A stretch of 64,000 nucleotides of DNA from Kryptolebias marmoratus (lineage: Eukaryota; Chordata; Actinopteri; Cyprinodontiformes; Rivulidae). The position numbers and the translations under genes are program-made. The notes below the pieces were generated by a model, which was not told the DNA's origin, did not search any database, and saw only the letters and a list, made by a program, of their open reading frames with translations. The stretch is taken from the NCBI RefSeq assembly GCF_001649575.2, contig NC_051452.1, positions 3,195,655-3,259,654 on the forward strand, given 5' to 3'. Positions 25,642 through 37,780 of the stretch are shown piece by piece (within the stretch, counting starts at the first letter, position 1; each line of letters starts with the position of its first letter).

Positions 25642-27193
25642 TTCTAAAGTGTGTAGCTTAGCCATGCTAGCTTTAGGACTGAATGTACTCAGCTGAGAGT
25701 TTGGATTTCAGATGTCTAATTAAATTGATGATGTTGAACGTTGATCTAACACCACCACAACAAAGAATATGATACGCAAACGATGCAACGAGCAACTGAC
25801 CCGCTCCCGTTTAGTGTTTTAAAATGCTTCCATACTGCAGACGTGTTGGTACTTTACGTTTTACGTTGGGGCTGACTTTAAACCACAGACAGAAGGTCAA
25901 CAACAGAGATCTGGAGTGGAGTCAGATACTCTGATGTCAGTCACTTGATTGGGACCCAGATCCAATATTTGAGACCAGCTTGGGATAGCCTAATGAAAAA
26001 GGAGCTTTTTGAAATGGGCCTATTCAGTTCTAGCTGGATCTGAACGCAGCTATCAGCACCGTTTTCACCTGACAAACATAAAAATAATAAATCCTTGTTG
26101 TTTCCAAGGTACCATTGTGTTTATGTAAAGGTTTGTTAAACGACATTCACATGAACCATTATGAAATTTTGGAGATTGTCTGTTTTGAGAGGGCAGGAAT
26201 CCCATTTTGGTCTGAAACAGATTTGCTAACAGGTAACATCCATTGTCTTTCCACTTGAAAATATCCAAACTATTCCTTTTCTATCCATCATTGGTTGTAT
26301 TCTTGCCTCTAAGACTTGATGGATTGATGTGTAGGCGCTTCTAGTAACGCTGTGATGATAGTTTCATCATTCGATGGCTAAATGTGCGCGAAATAATGAG
26401 AAGATTTGATACCTCGGTGATAGACTGGTATTAAGGACCTGTTTAGTTGATTATTTGCCATCCAACATCATCATGATCATTACGTCGGTGCCGCCCGCAT
26501 GATCCTTACATGATTCCCCTATTCCAGCTAATGAAGCTCGCACCATTTGCCTTGATACCTGTCACCCTGCCAAAGCCTCGACTTGATTACCTCTGGTTCG
26601 AGTAATTTATTTATTTTCATTAGGAGAAACATTAGATGTCTTTTCTTACCGGATACGGCAAATCCGTTAATGAACATGCCAGTTAAAATGAAGATGAAAG
26701 CACCAGTTAATTATCTCCTCCAACATTCTGCAGGACAGATTAATTCCAATATAAAAAAAAAAACGGGGTGGGGGGGAACTCATTACTGCAGGCTTGACTT
26801 GTCAATGTGTTGATCTGAGAAGCTGTTTACAGGGTTCATAGAAGAAGAAATTAATTTGAAATGTACTTCAGGACCTGATTACAGCTGTTACACCCTTGTT
26901 CGAAACTTTTTGGGGAAAGAAATTATAGTTTTCAAAATAAAAATTGAATTTAAGGCCTAACATTCCTTGGAAAACTATAACTTGTTGAAAAACATGGAGT
27001 ATCGCGAGACGTCGTGCTCATAGTATGTGTTGTGAATGAGTCCCTGCCACAGCTACGGCAGATTTTAGCACATTAAATGTAAAAGTGGCTGAATTATAGC
27101 AATTTTTGTGTTTTTTGAGGTCCGTTGGCTTTGGCAGCTAAAGTATCTCGACTTGAATTAACTACAAAAAATAATCACTAGTAGAAGAACATC
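25642..27193. other. Intronic sequence, no gene
   Basis: No exon. A short A run followed by a G run occurs at 26752-26775. Confidence 0.5.
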
Positions 27194-28140
27194 CAGGGGT
27201 GGAAATTAGAATTAGAATTTGATCAACACACACGCCACTGTGGCGGGTTGGTTTGAACAGGAAAGGTGTTATTTGTCCTCCGGACATATAGGGGGCAGCA
27301 ATGTGCTCGAGTTGCTGCTAAATGCAAGAAGGAGAAAAGTTTAGCAGACACTCTTTACCAGTTGGTGGCGGTATTGATTCCTTCAGTTGTTTACCAACCA
27401 CCAATAAAAATCAAGAAGAAGAAGAAGAAACAATTTGAGGAGTAGCATTAGCGATGTGGCGGAACATTTTGGGAGTTAAGCGGGTGGCAGACAACAAAAA
27501 TGTTTTTCAAGAGTAGTCGAGGGAAGAACCGAAAGTTAAACAACTAAATCAATGACGTCATGACGTCGGTCAGTGACGATCTGTGCTTCCTCGTCAGATT
27601 TTCCTACNNNNNNNNNNNNNNNNNNNNNNNNNNNNNNNNNNNNNNNNNNNNNNNNNNNNNNNNNNNNNNNNNNNNNNNNNNNNNNNNNNNNNNNNNNNNN
27701 NNNNNNNNNNNNNNNNNNNNNNNNNNNNNNNNNNNNNNNNNNNNNNNNNNNNNNNNNNNNNNNNNNNNNNNNNNNNNNNNNNNNNNNNNNNNNNNNNNNN
27801 NNNNNNNNNNNNNNNNNNNNNNNNNNNNNNNNNNNNNNNNNNNNNNNNNNNNNNNNNNNNNNNNNNNNNNNNNNNNNNNNNNNNNNNNNNNNNNNNNNNN
27901 NNNNNNNNNNNNNNNNNNNNNNNNNNNNNNNNNNTTTTATGTACAGATATGCATCTTTTAATGGTTTAAAATAATAAAAAATCCAGTTATTTCCATGCAG
28001 TGTCCAGAAAGAGGTGTTGTTCAGCTTGTAGGGCACCACAACTGCTTCCACCCACCTCCATCATCATCATCATATGAAATTACTTTTTGTCACAACAAAA
28101 AATAGTGGCTGGTGGACAAAATTTTAAATTTCCACCCCTG
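27194..28140. mobile_element. hAT-like element (CAGGGGTGGAAATT ends)
   Basis: Left end CAGGGGTGGAAATTAGAATT and right end AATTTCCACCCCTG are inverted. Flanks AGAACATC (27186-27193) and AGTACATC (28141-28148) agree at 7 of 8 positions, as expected of a hAT insertion. The core is partly replaced by the gap 27608-27934, so presence of a transposase cannot be judged. An (AAG)n-type run lies at 27412-27429. Confidence 0.85.
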
Positions 28141-28149
28141 AGTACATCT

Positions 28150-28505
28150 AATAATTGTTTCCTGACAGTTTCATTAAATTTTTCCGGTGGTTAATGAGAT
28201 GTTTTGCCATCAGAGTAGCCACCAAATGGTTAAAAGCAAAACTTTGGAGAAAGATTTCACACAATCTGTTAGACTGATCCCTAACGTGTATTTTGAGCTC
28301 ACCAAACTTTGGGTCCATATCTGTAAAATTGACTAAAATATATCGATTTTTGTTTAATTAGGTGAGCTTTAAAAGTTAGTCAGTTGGAGATTTACACCTA
28401 ATGATTACTTTCGATTCGTTCCTGAGATATCTCGGTAAAAGACACGTGCACACACGGGCAAAAACATCATCGTCCGCCTTCGCCTTTTGCAGGCGATAAT
28501 AAAAT
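28150..28505. repeat. Old dispersed repeat, diverged
   Basis: Shares with 23310-23550 the phrases TTTCATTAAATTTTTCCGG-like, ATGAGATGTTTTGCCA and ATATCTGTAAAATTGACTAA, and ends in a GCAGGCGATAATAA motif. Boundaries are uncertain. Confidence 0.45.
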
Positions 28506-30559
28506 TCTCATCTAGGAAAGTGGGCATTTTGAGATAGGAATGAAGCGCGTGACCACTGCATTAAAGTGCCACATTGTAGTGCTACTGAGGCAATAAATCT
28601 ATTTAAATATTCATTGTAGTGAAGAAAAGTAACAAATGAATCCCTGCAGCGTGGTCCAAGCCACACAAAGGTCAACTTTGCACAAGCATTGGTGCTTAAA
28701 CCTCGAAAATTCTGATTAAATGCATCTTTTGTCACAAAAGACCTTTCCCAAGAGTCCATTATACATTACCCCCTGCTCAGAAATAGCCTAAAATGAACGG
28801 GGCAATTGATTGTTAAGCGCTGGAAACAATATTTTTTGAAAGTGTTTTGCAAAGTTCATTCAGCTCAACTAATCTGGAAACGAGTTTCAATAATCTCCCA
28901 TTGTAGCATCCTTGTTTAGGGTGCTGAAAACTCAAAAAAAAAAGGGAAAAGCTGCAGTTCAAAGGTCTGGATCCTGGTTTGTTATCAGAAGTTACACCTG
29001 TGCAACACAGGAAATGAGTTTTACTGCAATGGAGGAGCCAGCACAGCGTTTGTTAAGAGAAACTACAACTGGGTTTGCCGTGGTTTTCTTGTTTTTTTGT
29101 TTTTTTCCACCCTTCACAAAATTTTAACAAGATAAATGAGGCAAAAACAAGCTTTTGGCTACTTTTACTAATGGTGCCATTCATCTCGGCTTCTAATATT
29201 CTTGATCGTTTCCAAAACAGTGGATAGTAGATGAAGTGGGAGGAAGCAATGCATTTAGAAAGCCTCCTGACAGTCTCTAATCTGCATGTTTACCGCCTTC
29301 ATTAGAAGATCATCAAGTGCAGCATTGATTGTGTAGTAAAGTCTCCGAGCTAGGGGCCGTATATTCACATTCAGCAGGAAACTTTAATTGTAAATTGAAA
29401 GGGGAATGTAGCACTGAGGTCAACAGAAACTCAGTGCTGTGTATGTGAAAACGGAGGCGTATTCTCCATCCCAGAGGTGCTTGGTGAACCCGCTTATAGA
29501 ACGGGACTGCATTCTTTTGCAAGCACTTCTCCCCCGGTGCTTTGTGACACGTGTGCCATCCCAAGCTGCTTGCTCAGACGAGCTAATGCTAATGAAATGA
29601 GCCGGCCTAAAATAGCCCATTAACAATGCAACATGTGTAATGGAGGTGATGAAAGGGGGGCTTTGGGGGTGGCCCCCTCTACGATCGGTAGCTGAAGTAA
29701 TCAGTTTTCGCCTCTCCTCGCTGCCTCCTTCTCTACCTTCCTTGTTGTCATTCCCACCCACTCTGCTGGGAGACGGGTAAGAAACTCTGTCTTGTTACAT
29801 CATGCATTCCTCTTTCCCCTCGCGAGCTGATCGCTTAAAGAGAGGGAGCTTGTTTCATTAGGGGCTGAACCTGGGAACCAGGAGGTGGCGAGGATGGAGG
29901 TGCAGATGGATGAACTGATGGGAAGAGGGGAGGAGAGGAGGATGCTCTCCGTAATTGTTGCCCAGCGTGTTTAGTCATGGTCTTGGTAATCTCTGTTGAC
30001 CTTGGCTGGCTGGATTTCTGCAGTGCTGCATTAATATGCGCTCAGTTAGGAGATGGACTCTCGGTCTGTCTTTGAATCTATTTGCTGTCCGTCTCCTTCC
30101 CCACTTTCTCCTTCCCCACTTTCATACATTACTGGCAACCATCTCTCTCTCATCCATTTAGCTTGCCTCTTCCCATACTGTCTATAAAAGAATCACAGAC
30201 TTCAAAATTTATGATGGCATCTCAATTAGGCTGGTGTCAGAATTTGGCAGGCTGAGGGGGTTTTTAGGGTTATTTTTATAGCATTCCTGCCTTATTAGAT
30301 AATGTGCAGCTGAGCAAGATAGCAAAGACAAGAGAAATGGAAGGAGAGGAGGAATGACGGAAAACACGAGCCTCGTATGAACCTTGATATTTAATTTTCT
30401 TCTTGGTTCCATACATCTTTACAAGGGCAGGGTTAGCTACTAACCATCAGGGACGCCGAAGCAGAATCTGAGATTTGAACCAAGTTTAATTTGATTAATA
30501 TGTGCTCTTTTTGGGAAGAAAGGCAAGTCAAAGATAACACAGAGCAGAAATTCAGTGTC
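28506..30559. other. Intronic sequence, no gene
   Basis: No exon found. Purine- and pyrimidine-rich tracts occur at 29640-29760 and 29920-29945. Confidence 0.5.
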
Positions 30560-30700
30560 TATGTAAAAACGTAAAAGTTTTTTTGACAAAATCCAGGTTG
30601 AATCCAACAGTTAATTAGTTCCAAATCTACATCCAATGATTACTTTCTTGGAGTTTCGTTAAAATTGTCTGCTGGTTCATGAGACGATGAAGAGTGATCA
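30560..30700. repeat. Old dispersed repeat, fragment
   Basis: TGATTACTTTCTTGGAGTTT, then TCGTTAAAATTG and GGTTCATGAGACGATG, parallel the repeats at 28400 and 23440. Confidence 0.4.
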
Positions 30701-31023
30701 TGGATGGTTGTTTGTCTCTATGTGGCGTTGTGATGGACTGCTGACAGGCTGCAGGTTGTACCCTGCCCCTTACCTCCTCAACTGCTGGAGATAAACGCCC
30801 GACTGAAGCAGGTTTACAATGTGGATGGATGCATGGCTGAAACTCCTCAGGGGGCTTCACATTACACTGTCACCTAATAAAATCGACCTAATCATTTAAA
30901 TGCAATGCTTTGAAGGCTAACATGCAGATCCAGTTCTCATTTGTGTTCTGATGGATGACCTGGACCTGAACACAGGCTCTGATACGACCTTGTTACGTTT
31001 GTATCAGCGGTACGGTTGAGGCG

Positions 31024-31848
31024 GGGGTCGGCCATTTCTATGGATACACCTTAATAAGATGGGAATGGTTGGTGATATTAACTTCCTGTTTGTGGCACAT
31101 TAGTATATGGGAGGGGGGGAAACTTTTTAAGATGGGTGGTGACCATGGCGGCCATTTTGGATCCAACTTTTGTTTTTCCAATGGGAAGAGGGTCATGTGA
31201 CACATCAAACTTATTGGGAACTTCACAAGAAGAACAACGGTGTGCTTGGTTTCAACGTAACTTTATTCTTTCATGAGTTATTTACAAGTTTCTCACCACT
31301 TATGAAATGTGTTCAAAGTGTTGGATTGTCGATGCAACCCTCTTCTCCCACTTCCACTTCCTGGAAAGTGGATTGGTCAGCGTGGGCCAGTTGAATGGCT
31401 CCCAAGGTCTCCCGATCTGACCCCCTTAGACTTTTATCTTTGGGGTCATCTGAAGGCGATCGTCTCTGCTGTGAAGATACGAGATGTGCAGCACCTGAAG
31501 CTACGGATCCTGGAAGCCTGTGTTGCTGTCAGTGTGTGAAGAGAGGGAGAAGAGGGTTGCATCGACAATCCAACACTTTGAACACATTTTATAAGTGCTG
31601 AGAAACTTGTAAATAACTCATGAAAGAATAAAGTTGCGATAAAACCAAGCACACCGTTGTTCTTCTTGTGAAATTCCCAATAAGTTTGATGTGTCACATG
31701 ACCCTCTTCCCATTGGAAAAACAAAAGTTGGATCCAAAATGGCCGCCATAGTCACCTCCCATATACTAATGTGCCACAAACAGGAAGTTAATATCACCAA
31801 CCATTCCCATCTTATTAAGGTGTATCCATAGAAATGGCCGACCCTGTA
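31024..31848 (+). mobile_element. Mariner-like element with long inverted repeats
   Basis: The outer 300 bp or so at each end are inverted copies. The left reads GGTCGGCCATTTCTATGGAT and the right ends CCATAGAAATGGCCGACCCTGTA; the pairing runs inward to ACAATCCAACACTTTGAACA (about 31022-31356 with 31537-31848). The right end finishes at TA, consistent with Tc1/mariner insertion. The left terminus before GGTCGGCC is altered. Between the arms lies only a piece of transposase. Confidence 0.85.
31357..31539 (+). pseudogene. Mariner-family transposase C-terminal remnant
   Basis: The frame entering from 31309 reads WIGQRGPVEWLPRSPDLTPL followed by DFYLWGHLK. The PRSPDLTPLDFYLWG block is the mariner-family signature that holds the third catalytic aspartate (the D of LDF). 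The first two acidic residues and the N-terminal DNA-binding domain are absent, so it cannot encode an active enzyme. The frame ends at TGA 31537-31539 at the start of the right arm. Confidence 0.85.
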
Positions 31849-34800
31849 CAAACTGAACTTTTTACTGCTACAAGCATCGGCTTAAACACAATCCTGACCG
31901 TCTCGTTGTAATGTGCCTTCTGTCATCATATCATTGATATCACAATATAGACCTTTATCACACATTAAGTCATACAGGGTTCCGCCTTAGGGCTAAATAA
32001 AGTTGTTTCTTTTTCAAAGGCTTAAATACAAATTCTCCTGATTTCTCATTAGTTTTTTCCCTTTAAACCCTCTGCTTTTTATCATCAAGGTTAGCTTGCC
32101 TCAGTTATTAGTGTCCTTATCTACATGAGAGCCTCTGTTTATTTTTATTTGGATATTTTAGACCCTAAGGGTTTTTTTTATTATTATTATTTGCAAATAA
32201 AAAAGACTTGATATTGTCAGTATTGTTAAACAACAATAAATATGTTATAGGTGGATATCAGGGAGGCAAACGTTATTAGTAATGGCTACATCAGAACTGG
32301 TTTGACAGTTTTTACCAGAGCCAATCGATATTCAAGTCTCTGCTTTTTATCTGGAGCCGCTGCTGCACAGATGGATCGTAGCTGGAGCCATTTTCACTTC
32401 TAGTCTGTTCCAGCAAAGTAGTCCAGGAGAGAGGAGAACTCTGAAACTTTGAAAGTCTGATCTAACACAAAAAAGCCGACTAAGCCAAAGCGTAAGAGTG
32501 CAAAATTTCATTTCTGTGTTTCTCATGTGGATGCTGATGCTGTATCGTTTTTAAGACGGGTAGGGAAAGTTGATGCAACCATCTGGTAACTAGTTTTTAG
32601 TGCCAAATAGGCTTTGTTTTAATATTTCACCATTTCAAGACCTGTATGTTCTTAAGGAGCATGAAGAACTGCAGTAAGAGAAGCTTTCTCCTTTAAAAAA
32701 TGCTGATAAATCTGTCCAAATGCAAAGTTATATCAAAGACCAAGAACGCAACAATTTCAAGTATCTTAAACATCATAAGTGAATCTTTTTATAGTTATTT
32801 TGGGATATTTTAAAAGTCCCTCTTGGACAAAGTACAGACTAGAACAAAAACTAATTAAAGGCCTTGCATTCCTTAAACTAGGATCAGAGACACGGCAAAA
32901 ACATTTCATACTACAGAACACCGAGCTATACTTCGTAACTGAATCGGCAATACTAAAAATACTGAATTAGTTAAAATTTTATGTGCATGTTTTCCTATTT
33001 CCGTGCTTTATGCTCATCTCTGCGTCTCCCTGTGTTTCGTGGAGACGGAAATACTTAAGTAGCTTTTGCAGAGCTATCATAGTTCATAAACTCTGAGTCA
33101 TCTTTGTAATAAAATCATTAGTATGTTTAATCAGGATTTGATGCTTTTTACTGCCGGCTGAGGCTTTTTGTCCCGCTGTGTGTGTGTTATGTGTAAGTAA
33201 GAGCTCAGAGCCTTTTGAAATGTTAAAGTCTCGTCCTATTCATATCGGATATCTCTTGTTTTGACATTTGCTTCCAAAGCAAACTGGAGCGATGAATTTT
33301 ACATGCAGCTTGTTGGGAAGAGATTTATAACCAACTCCTTAAAAACCACAAGCTTGACAAGAAGCAACTGCACCCAAAGTTTGAACTGGTTTATTTAGGA
33401 AGTATGTAAAACTTTTTTATTATTTTATTTCAGTGTGAGAAAGGCAGTTTGAAGAGCCGAGGAACAATCGCGGTAATTTCCTGTGCTCAGCCACCTCTGT
33501 AGATAATTTGTTTATATTTTGGATTACCTATTGTTACCCCGCCTGAACGTGCAGCTCTTACCGAACCCCCCCTCCCCACTATGTGTTTTCCTGCAGCGGT
33601 GTGTATTATTTGCGAGTTTTGCTCTGGATTCGTCAAGCGAACGGCAGTGATTGCCTCTAATTAACACTCCCAGGTTTTACTTCCTTTGTGTGTTTTTTAG
33701 TTTTTTGGCAGAAAGCATACTTCAGAAATATAAGCATGAGTCAGCGAGTTGGATTATAGTGATTATTTCCTTCCCTGAAATAAAAATCGCCCTTTCATTT
33801 AACCTTTTCAGTGACGTTCGTCCACAGTTCCCCCCTCAGACAGTCATCCATCTAATGCAGTGAACCCTGATTTTAATTAATTACGTATATGCAAATATAT
33901 GCTCATAGTGCCAGGCTCTCCATTTTCATTTTCCCGGCCTCCTTCCTTTCCGTTTCTGCAGCTTTCCTTTTTTTTTTTCTTTAAATATTCTCTAACTGCA
34001 CCAGAATTTATAGTAAATTTAATTTGCATTAAGTTTCTAATTTGCTGACAGTGTGAATTAATACATTTAAAAAAAAAAAACGTTATGCATCTCTGCAAAG
34101 ATGGGATGCGGCGTCGGGTAATGGAATTTTTATACCGAGTTCTCTAATTGGAGCCAAAAAGGATGGCTTCTTTTGAATGCTTGTTATCAGTCGGTTGGCT
34201 TAGGGATCAGGGAATTCCAGTTTGTGTGTTCAGGGTCTTGTTTATGTGTGTAATGACTGTGTGGTTTAGAGCCTATCTGCATGGTTATATAACCAAAATG
34301 TAGTACCCCCCCCCCAAAAAAAAAGGACCAGAGTGAACTTCTGTTAGTTTATTTATTTAAATCATAGTTGAAAGTGTTTCTGACCTAAATTCAAATCCTC
34401 CCTGTTTGTTTTAATTTTATCCTTTTTAGAATTTGCATTCATTTCTATTAATCGAGGCTGCTCCGCTTGCTTTTCGGGGGGTCTTTTAGAGACCGAGGTT
34501 TTTCTGAAGGAATTTACACTCATGCCAGCTTTTAATTATTAATTATTTGAGGCTTGCTGCTTGATTGGTACAATAAATGACTTTCTTGTCATTCCAGATT
34601 TACACCATGAATAAGTCAGTGTGTGATATTCTTTCAGCCTGCACTGGGATTGAAGCTGTAAATTCAGAAGAAAAGTGAAATTGTTTCAGGTGGAAACAAG
34701 TTCCGTCTTCTGCAAAGGCTCATGGTTGCTTATGTAACCCTTCTTGTGAATCAAATGGCCCAGGATGCCTCTATACCTATAGGAGATTAGATTATGGCAC

Positions 34801-34891
34801 TGCACAAGATTTAAAGGACAGGAATACCCTTACCCACAATAAATACACTCAAGCTCTTAGATAATTAGGCAATATAGGTTATGCCTTAAAC
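31849..34891. other. Intronic sequence, no gene
   Basis: AT-rich; contains homopolymer runs (for example C then A at 34306-34324) but no recognised element or exon. Confidence 0.5.
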
Positions 34892-35352
34892 CAGGGGTGT
34901 CAAATTAAAAATTTGGTCCTAGGCAAGGGCCAATCACGATCAATTTTTATTAAAAATTACATAAATTAATTGGTTTTAGATGTATTATGTCAAATCATTC
35001 ATATAGAAATATTAATGACCTTTTCCCAGTTACAGATTATACAGAATTTAGAGCAAACAGACTTTAATGAACACAGACAAATAGATCAAACTTCAAAAAG
35101 CTCATCATTAGCTGTCATTTCTTACGCCTCACTCAGCTTTTAAATGAAGTTTTTAACATTAAAACAGACAAAAACCTGATCATACAGAAATTAAAACTAT
35201 ATATTGTTGGCTTCTAAGTCACTGTCAGAGAAAACTTCTGTTTTTTTAAGCAAAATAAGAACCAGAGACTCGATCTGAACCAGACTAGAGGGCCGGATGA
35301 GATGTTACAGAGGGCCGGATCTGGCCCGCGGGCCTTGAGTTTGACATGTGTG
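34892..35352. mobile_element. hAT-type non-autonomous element (GGCC family), copy 2
   Basis: Opposite orientation to copy 1. It begins CAGGGGTGTCAAATTAAAAA and ends with GGCCCGCGGGCCTTGAGTTT and TGACATGTGTG. Flanks CCTTAAAC and TCTTAAAA match at 6 of 8 positions. Near full length. Confidence 0.88.
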
Positions 35353-35791
35353 TCTTAAAAAGAAGTTATTAATTAACACTTAAATAGTTTCACAAACATT
35401 GTCAGAACAAAAAAACAACAAAATTTGCCCTAGTTTTCCTCAATTCCCGTCAGTTATTTGGTTCATTTCAGTTCCTTTAACGTCCGTTGACACACTTAAG
35501 GTCCGCTTGTCCCACAGTTTTCAGGCCCGACCCCCCAAAAAATTTGTAATCCCAAGTAGAAGGAAGGAAAAAGAAATGAAGAGATCCTTTCAGGTCCTAC
35601 CACCCTCCTAGGAACAGGTAGATACTTCCAGCCTCCAGTCTTCAGATTCTATCAACACAACAAAAAACAGCAACTCTTACTTTCCCAAATAAAACAACCA
35701 ATTTACTTCATCAGTTATTCTTAGGTTACATTGTATTTCTGGAATAAAATAACCATTAATAACAATATCATTTTATAACCCAGTAACATAA
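35353..35791. other. Intronic sequence between two transposons
   Basis: No feature recognised. Confidence 0.5.
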
Positions 35792-36451
35792 CAGACCCTC
35801 CAGGATTTTGCGATGTTGCGATCGCAACTATTAACGCAAAATCAAGCAAACCCCGCAAAATCGCAACTTTTTGCAACTTTGTCCAAAACGCCACAACTTT
35901 AAGCCAATATTTATTGTTTCTGAAGTGATTCACCACCGTTTCTGCGGTCTAGTCTCTTCTTTGTGGGNNNNNNNNNNNNNNNNNNNNNNNNNNNNNNNNN
36001 NNNNNNNNNNNNNNNNNNNNNNNNNNNNNNNNNNNNNNNNNNNNNNNNNNNNNNNNNNNNNNNNNNNNNNNNNNNNNNNNNNNNNNNNNNNNNNNNNNNN
36101 NNNNNNNNNNNNNNNNNNNNNNNNNNNNNNNNNNNNNNNNNNNNNNNNNNNNNNNNNNNNNNNNNNNNNNNNNNNNNNNNNNNNNNNNNNNNNNNNNNNN
36201 NNNNNNNNNNNNNNNNNNNNNNNNNNNNNNNNNNNNNNNNNNNNNNNNNNNNNNNNNNNNNNNNNNNNNNNNNNNNNNNNNNNNNNNNNNNNNNNNNNNN
36301 NNNNNNNNNNNNNNNNNTTTATATGTTAAAAGTTATGGTTGTTTATTGATTTTAGTAAAAAAAATTGCAACTTTTAGGAAAATGCCCCGCGAAATCAGGC
36401 ATTTTAGCCGCAACAATCACAAAAAATGCCCGTGAAATCTTGGAGGGACTG
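35792..36451 (+). mobile_element. BED-finger DNA element, copy 6
   Basis: Both termini are present: CAGACCCTCCAGGATTTTGC at the left and CTTGGAGGGACTG at the right, with the complete subterminal repeat on the right. The centre is gap 35968-36317. Confidence 0.92.
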
Positions 36452-37259
36452 ATATAATAATGACCCAAAATGCAATAAAATCCCCATGAAAGCTAAACGC
36501 TATGCTAACTCATAGCCAATTACAGCTTACCGCTCATTAGCAGCTCATAGCTTCCACATTTCACATGAACATCACCTCCTGACTGTTTTTTTTTTTTCCA
36601 AATAACGATGCACAATATATATAAATGTAAAGTCTTATATCTGGACCCTTTATTTTGCTTCTGTGCTTACTAAATTGACCAATGAATCGTCCAATTAAGT
36701 TTTAAAGCCGTTCTCGTCTCCCAACCCTTTCTTTGTGGAGCGGTGCCGTGTGCAACAAGTGATGCGTTCATGGAACATGGGAAAAAAAACTGCTACACTT
36801 CTAGCATCTGCCACTGATATGTGAAATTATCTGGGCTTTTTCTGCACCTTTTCCCCTTTTTCCTGCCATCACAAAAGGATCACAAAGGAGCAGAAACCGC
36901 AGACGTCATGTGATCCTCACGTGTGAACAAATTAGATTCACTAAAGTCCCTGAAGAGACTTTTCTTTTTTTTACAGGAACCCTACTTAAGCTTTCATTAA
37001 AATTCTAATGGAAGTTTTCCTGAAGCAGTGACATATTGGTTTTTGAAAACTGTCACTCAAGAGCCTAATATTAATGTAAGAAAAAAAAAACTTTTCTTTT
37101 ATGTAATGGATTTACTTGAGGAGCTTTAAAGTTTGAAAGCTTTCAGTGACGACCAGATGACACATTTTATGATTGTGCGATTTCAAATACGAGAAAAAAT
37201 GTTTTTTTTTTTTAAAGCTTTCTTGAGGAAAATGGTTTTTGAGGTTTTATCATTCTTGA
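36452..37259. other. Intronic sequence, no gene
   Basis: Nothing recognised apart from T and A homopolymers. Confidence 0.5.
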
Positions 37260-37780
37260 AATTTCAAGGAAAGCAGTTGACAGAGATAGACCGACTGATC
37301 AACCAACCAGTTAATTAGACAGATTTTTGTCTATTCTTAGCCTGAAAAACTTGGTGAGATCACAATAAAGGCAGATTAATTGATGTTTCAGTTGATTAAA
37401 CAGCCTGACTTTTTATTTGGACCAATTTGCAGTTTAAAAATTAAATGATTTGTTTATCTGAATGAATTGTAAGTTTTTGTTTCATACTTGAAAATTAATT
37501 AAAAGCAGGCGATGTTAGGGGGGTTACCAACTGATCGGCTGGTTGAATAATTTAATCAAAGCTGGATAAATTATAGGTCAACCAGTTCTTTGTGATTTAT
37601 TTGCCAAATATTTTGTCATTTTTATCTTAAAAGCTGGTGATGAATCAAGCAGTTAATCAGTCTTCCTGGTAGGTTTTTAACGAGGCAGATTTTGTGGTTT
37701 TTGATTCTCAAAAAATAAACGAAAGCAGGCGTCATTAAAGGCTGACCAATTAAGACAATTTTACCTTTTTTTTTATTATT
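37260..37780. repeat. Possible decayed tandem repeat
   Basis: Related phrases recur at irregular spacing: GGAAAGCAGTTGACAG, TAAAAGCAGGCGATGTTA, TTAAAAGCTGGTGATGAA and CGAAAGCAGGCGTCATTA. Each is followed by a CAACCAGTTAATTAG- or GACCAATTAAG-like segment. The pattern suggests an old tandem array, but divergence is high. Confidence 0.3.
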
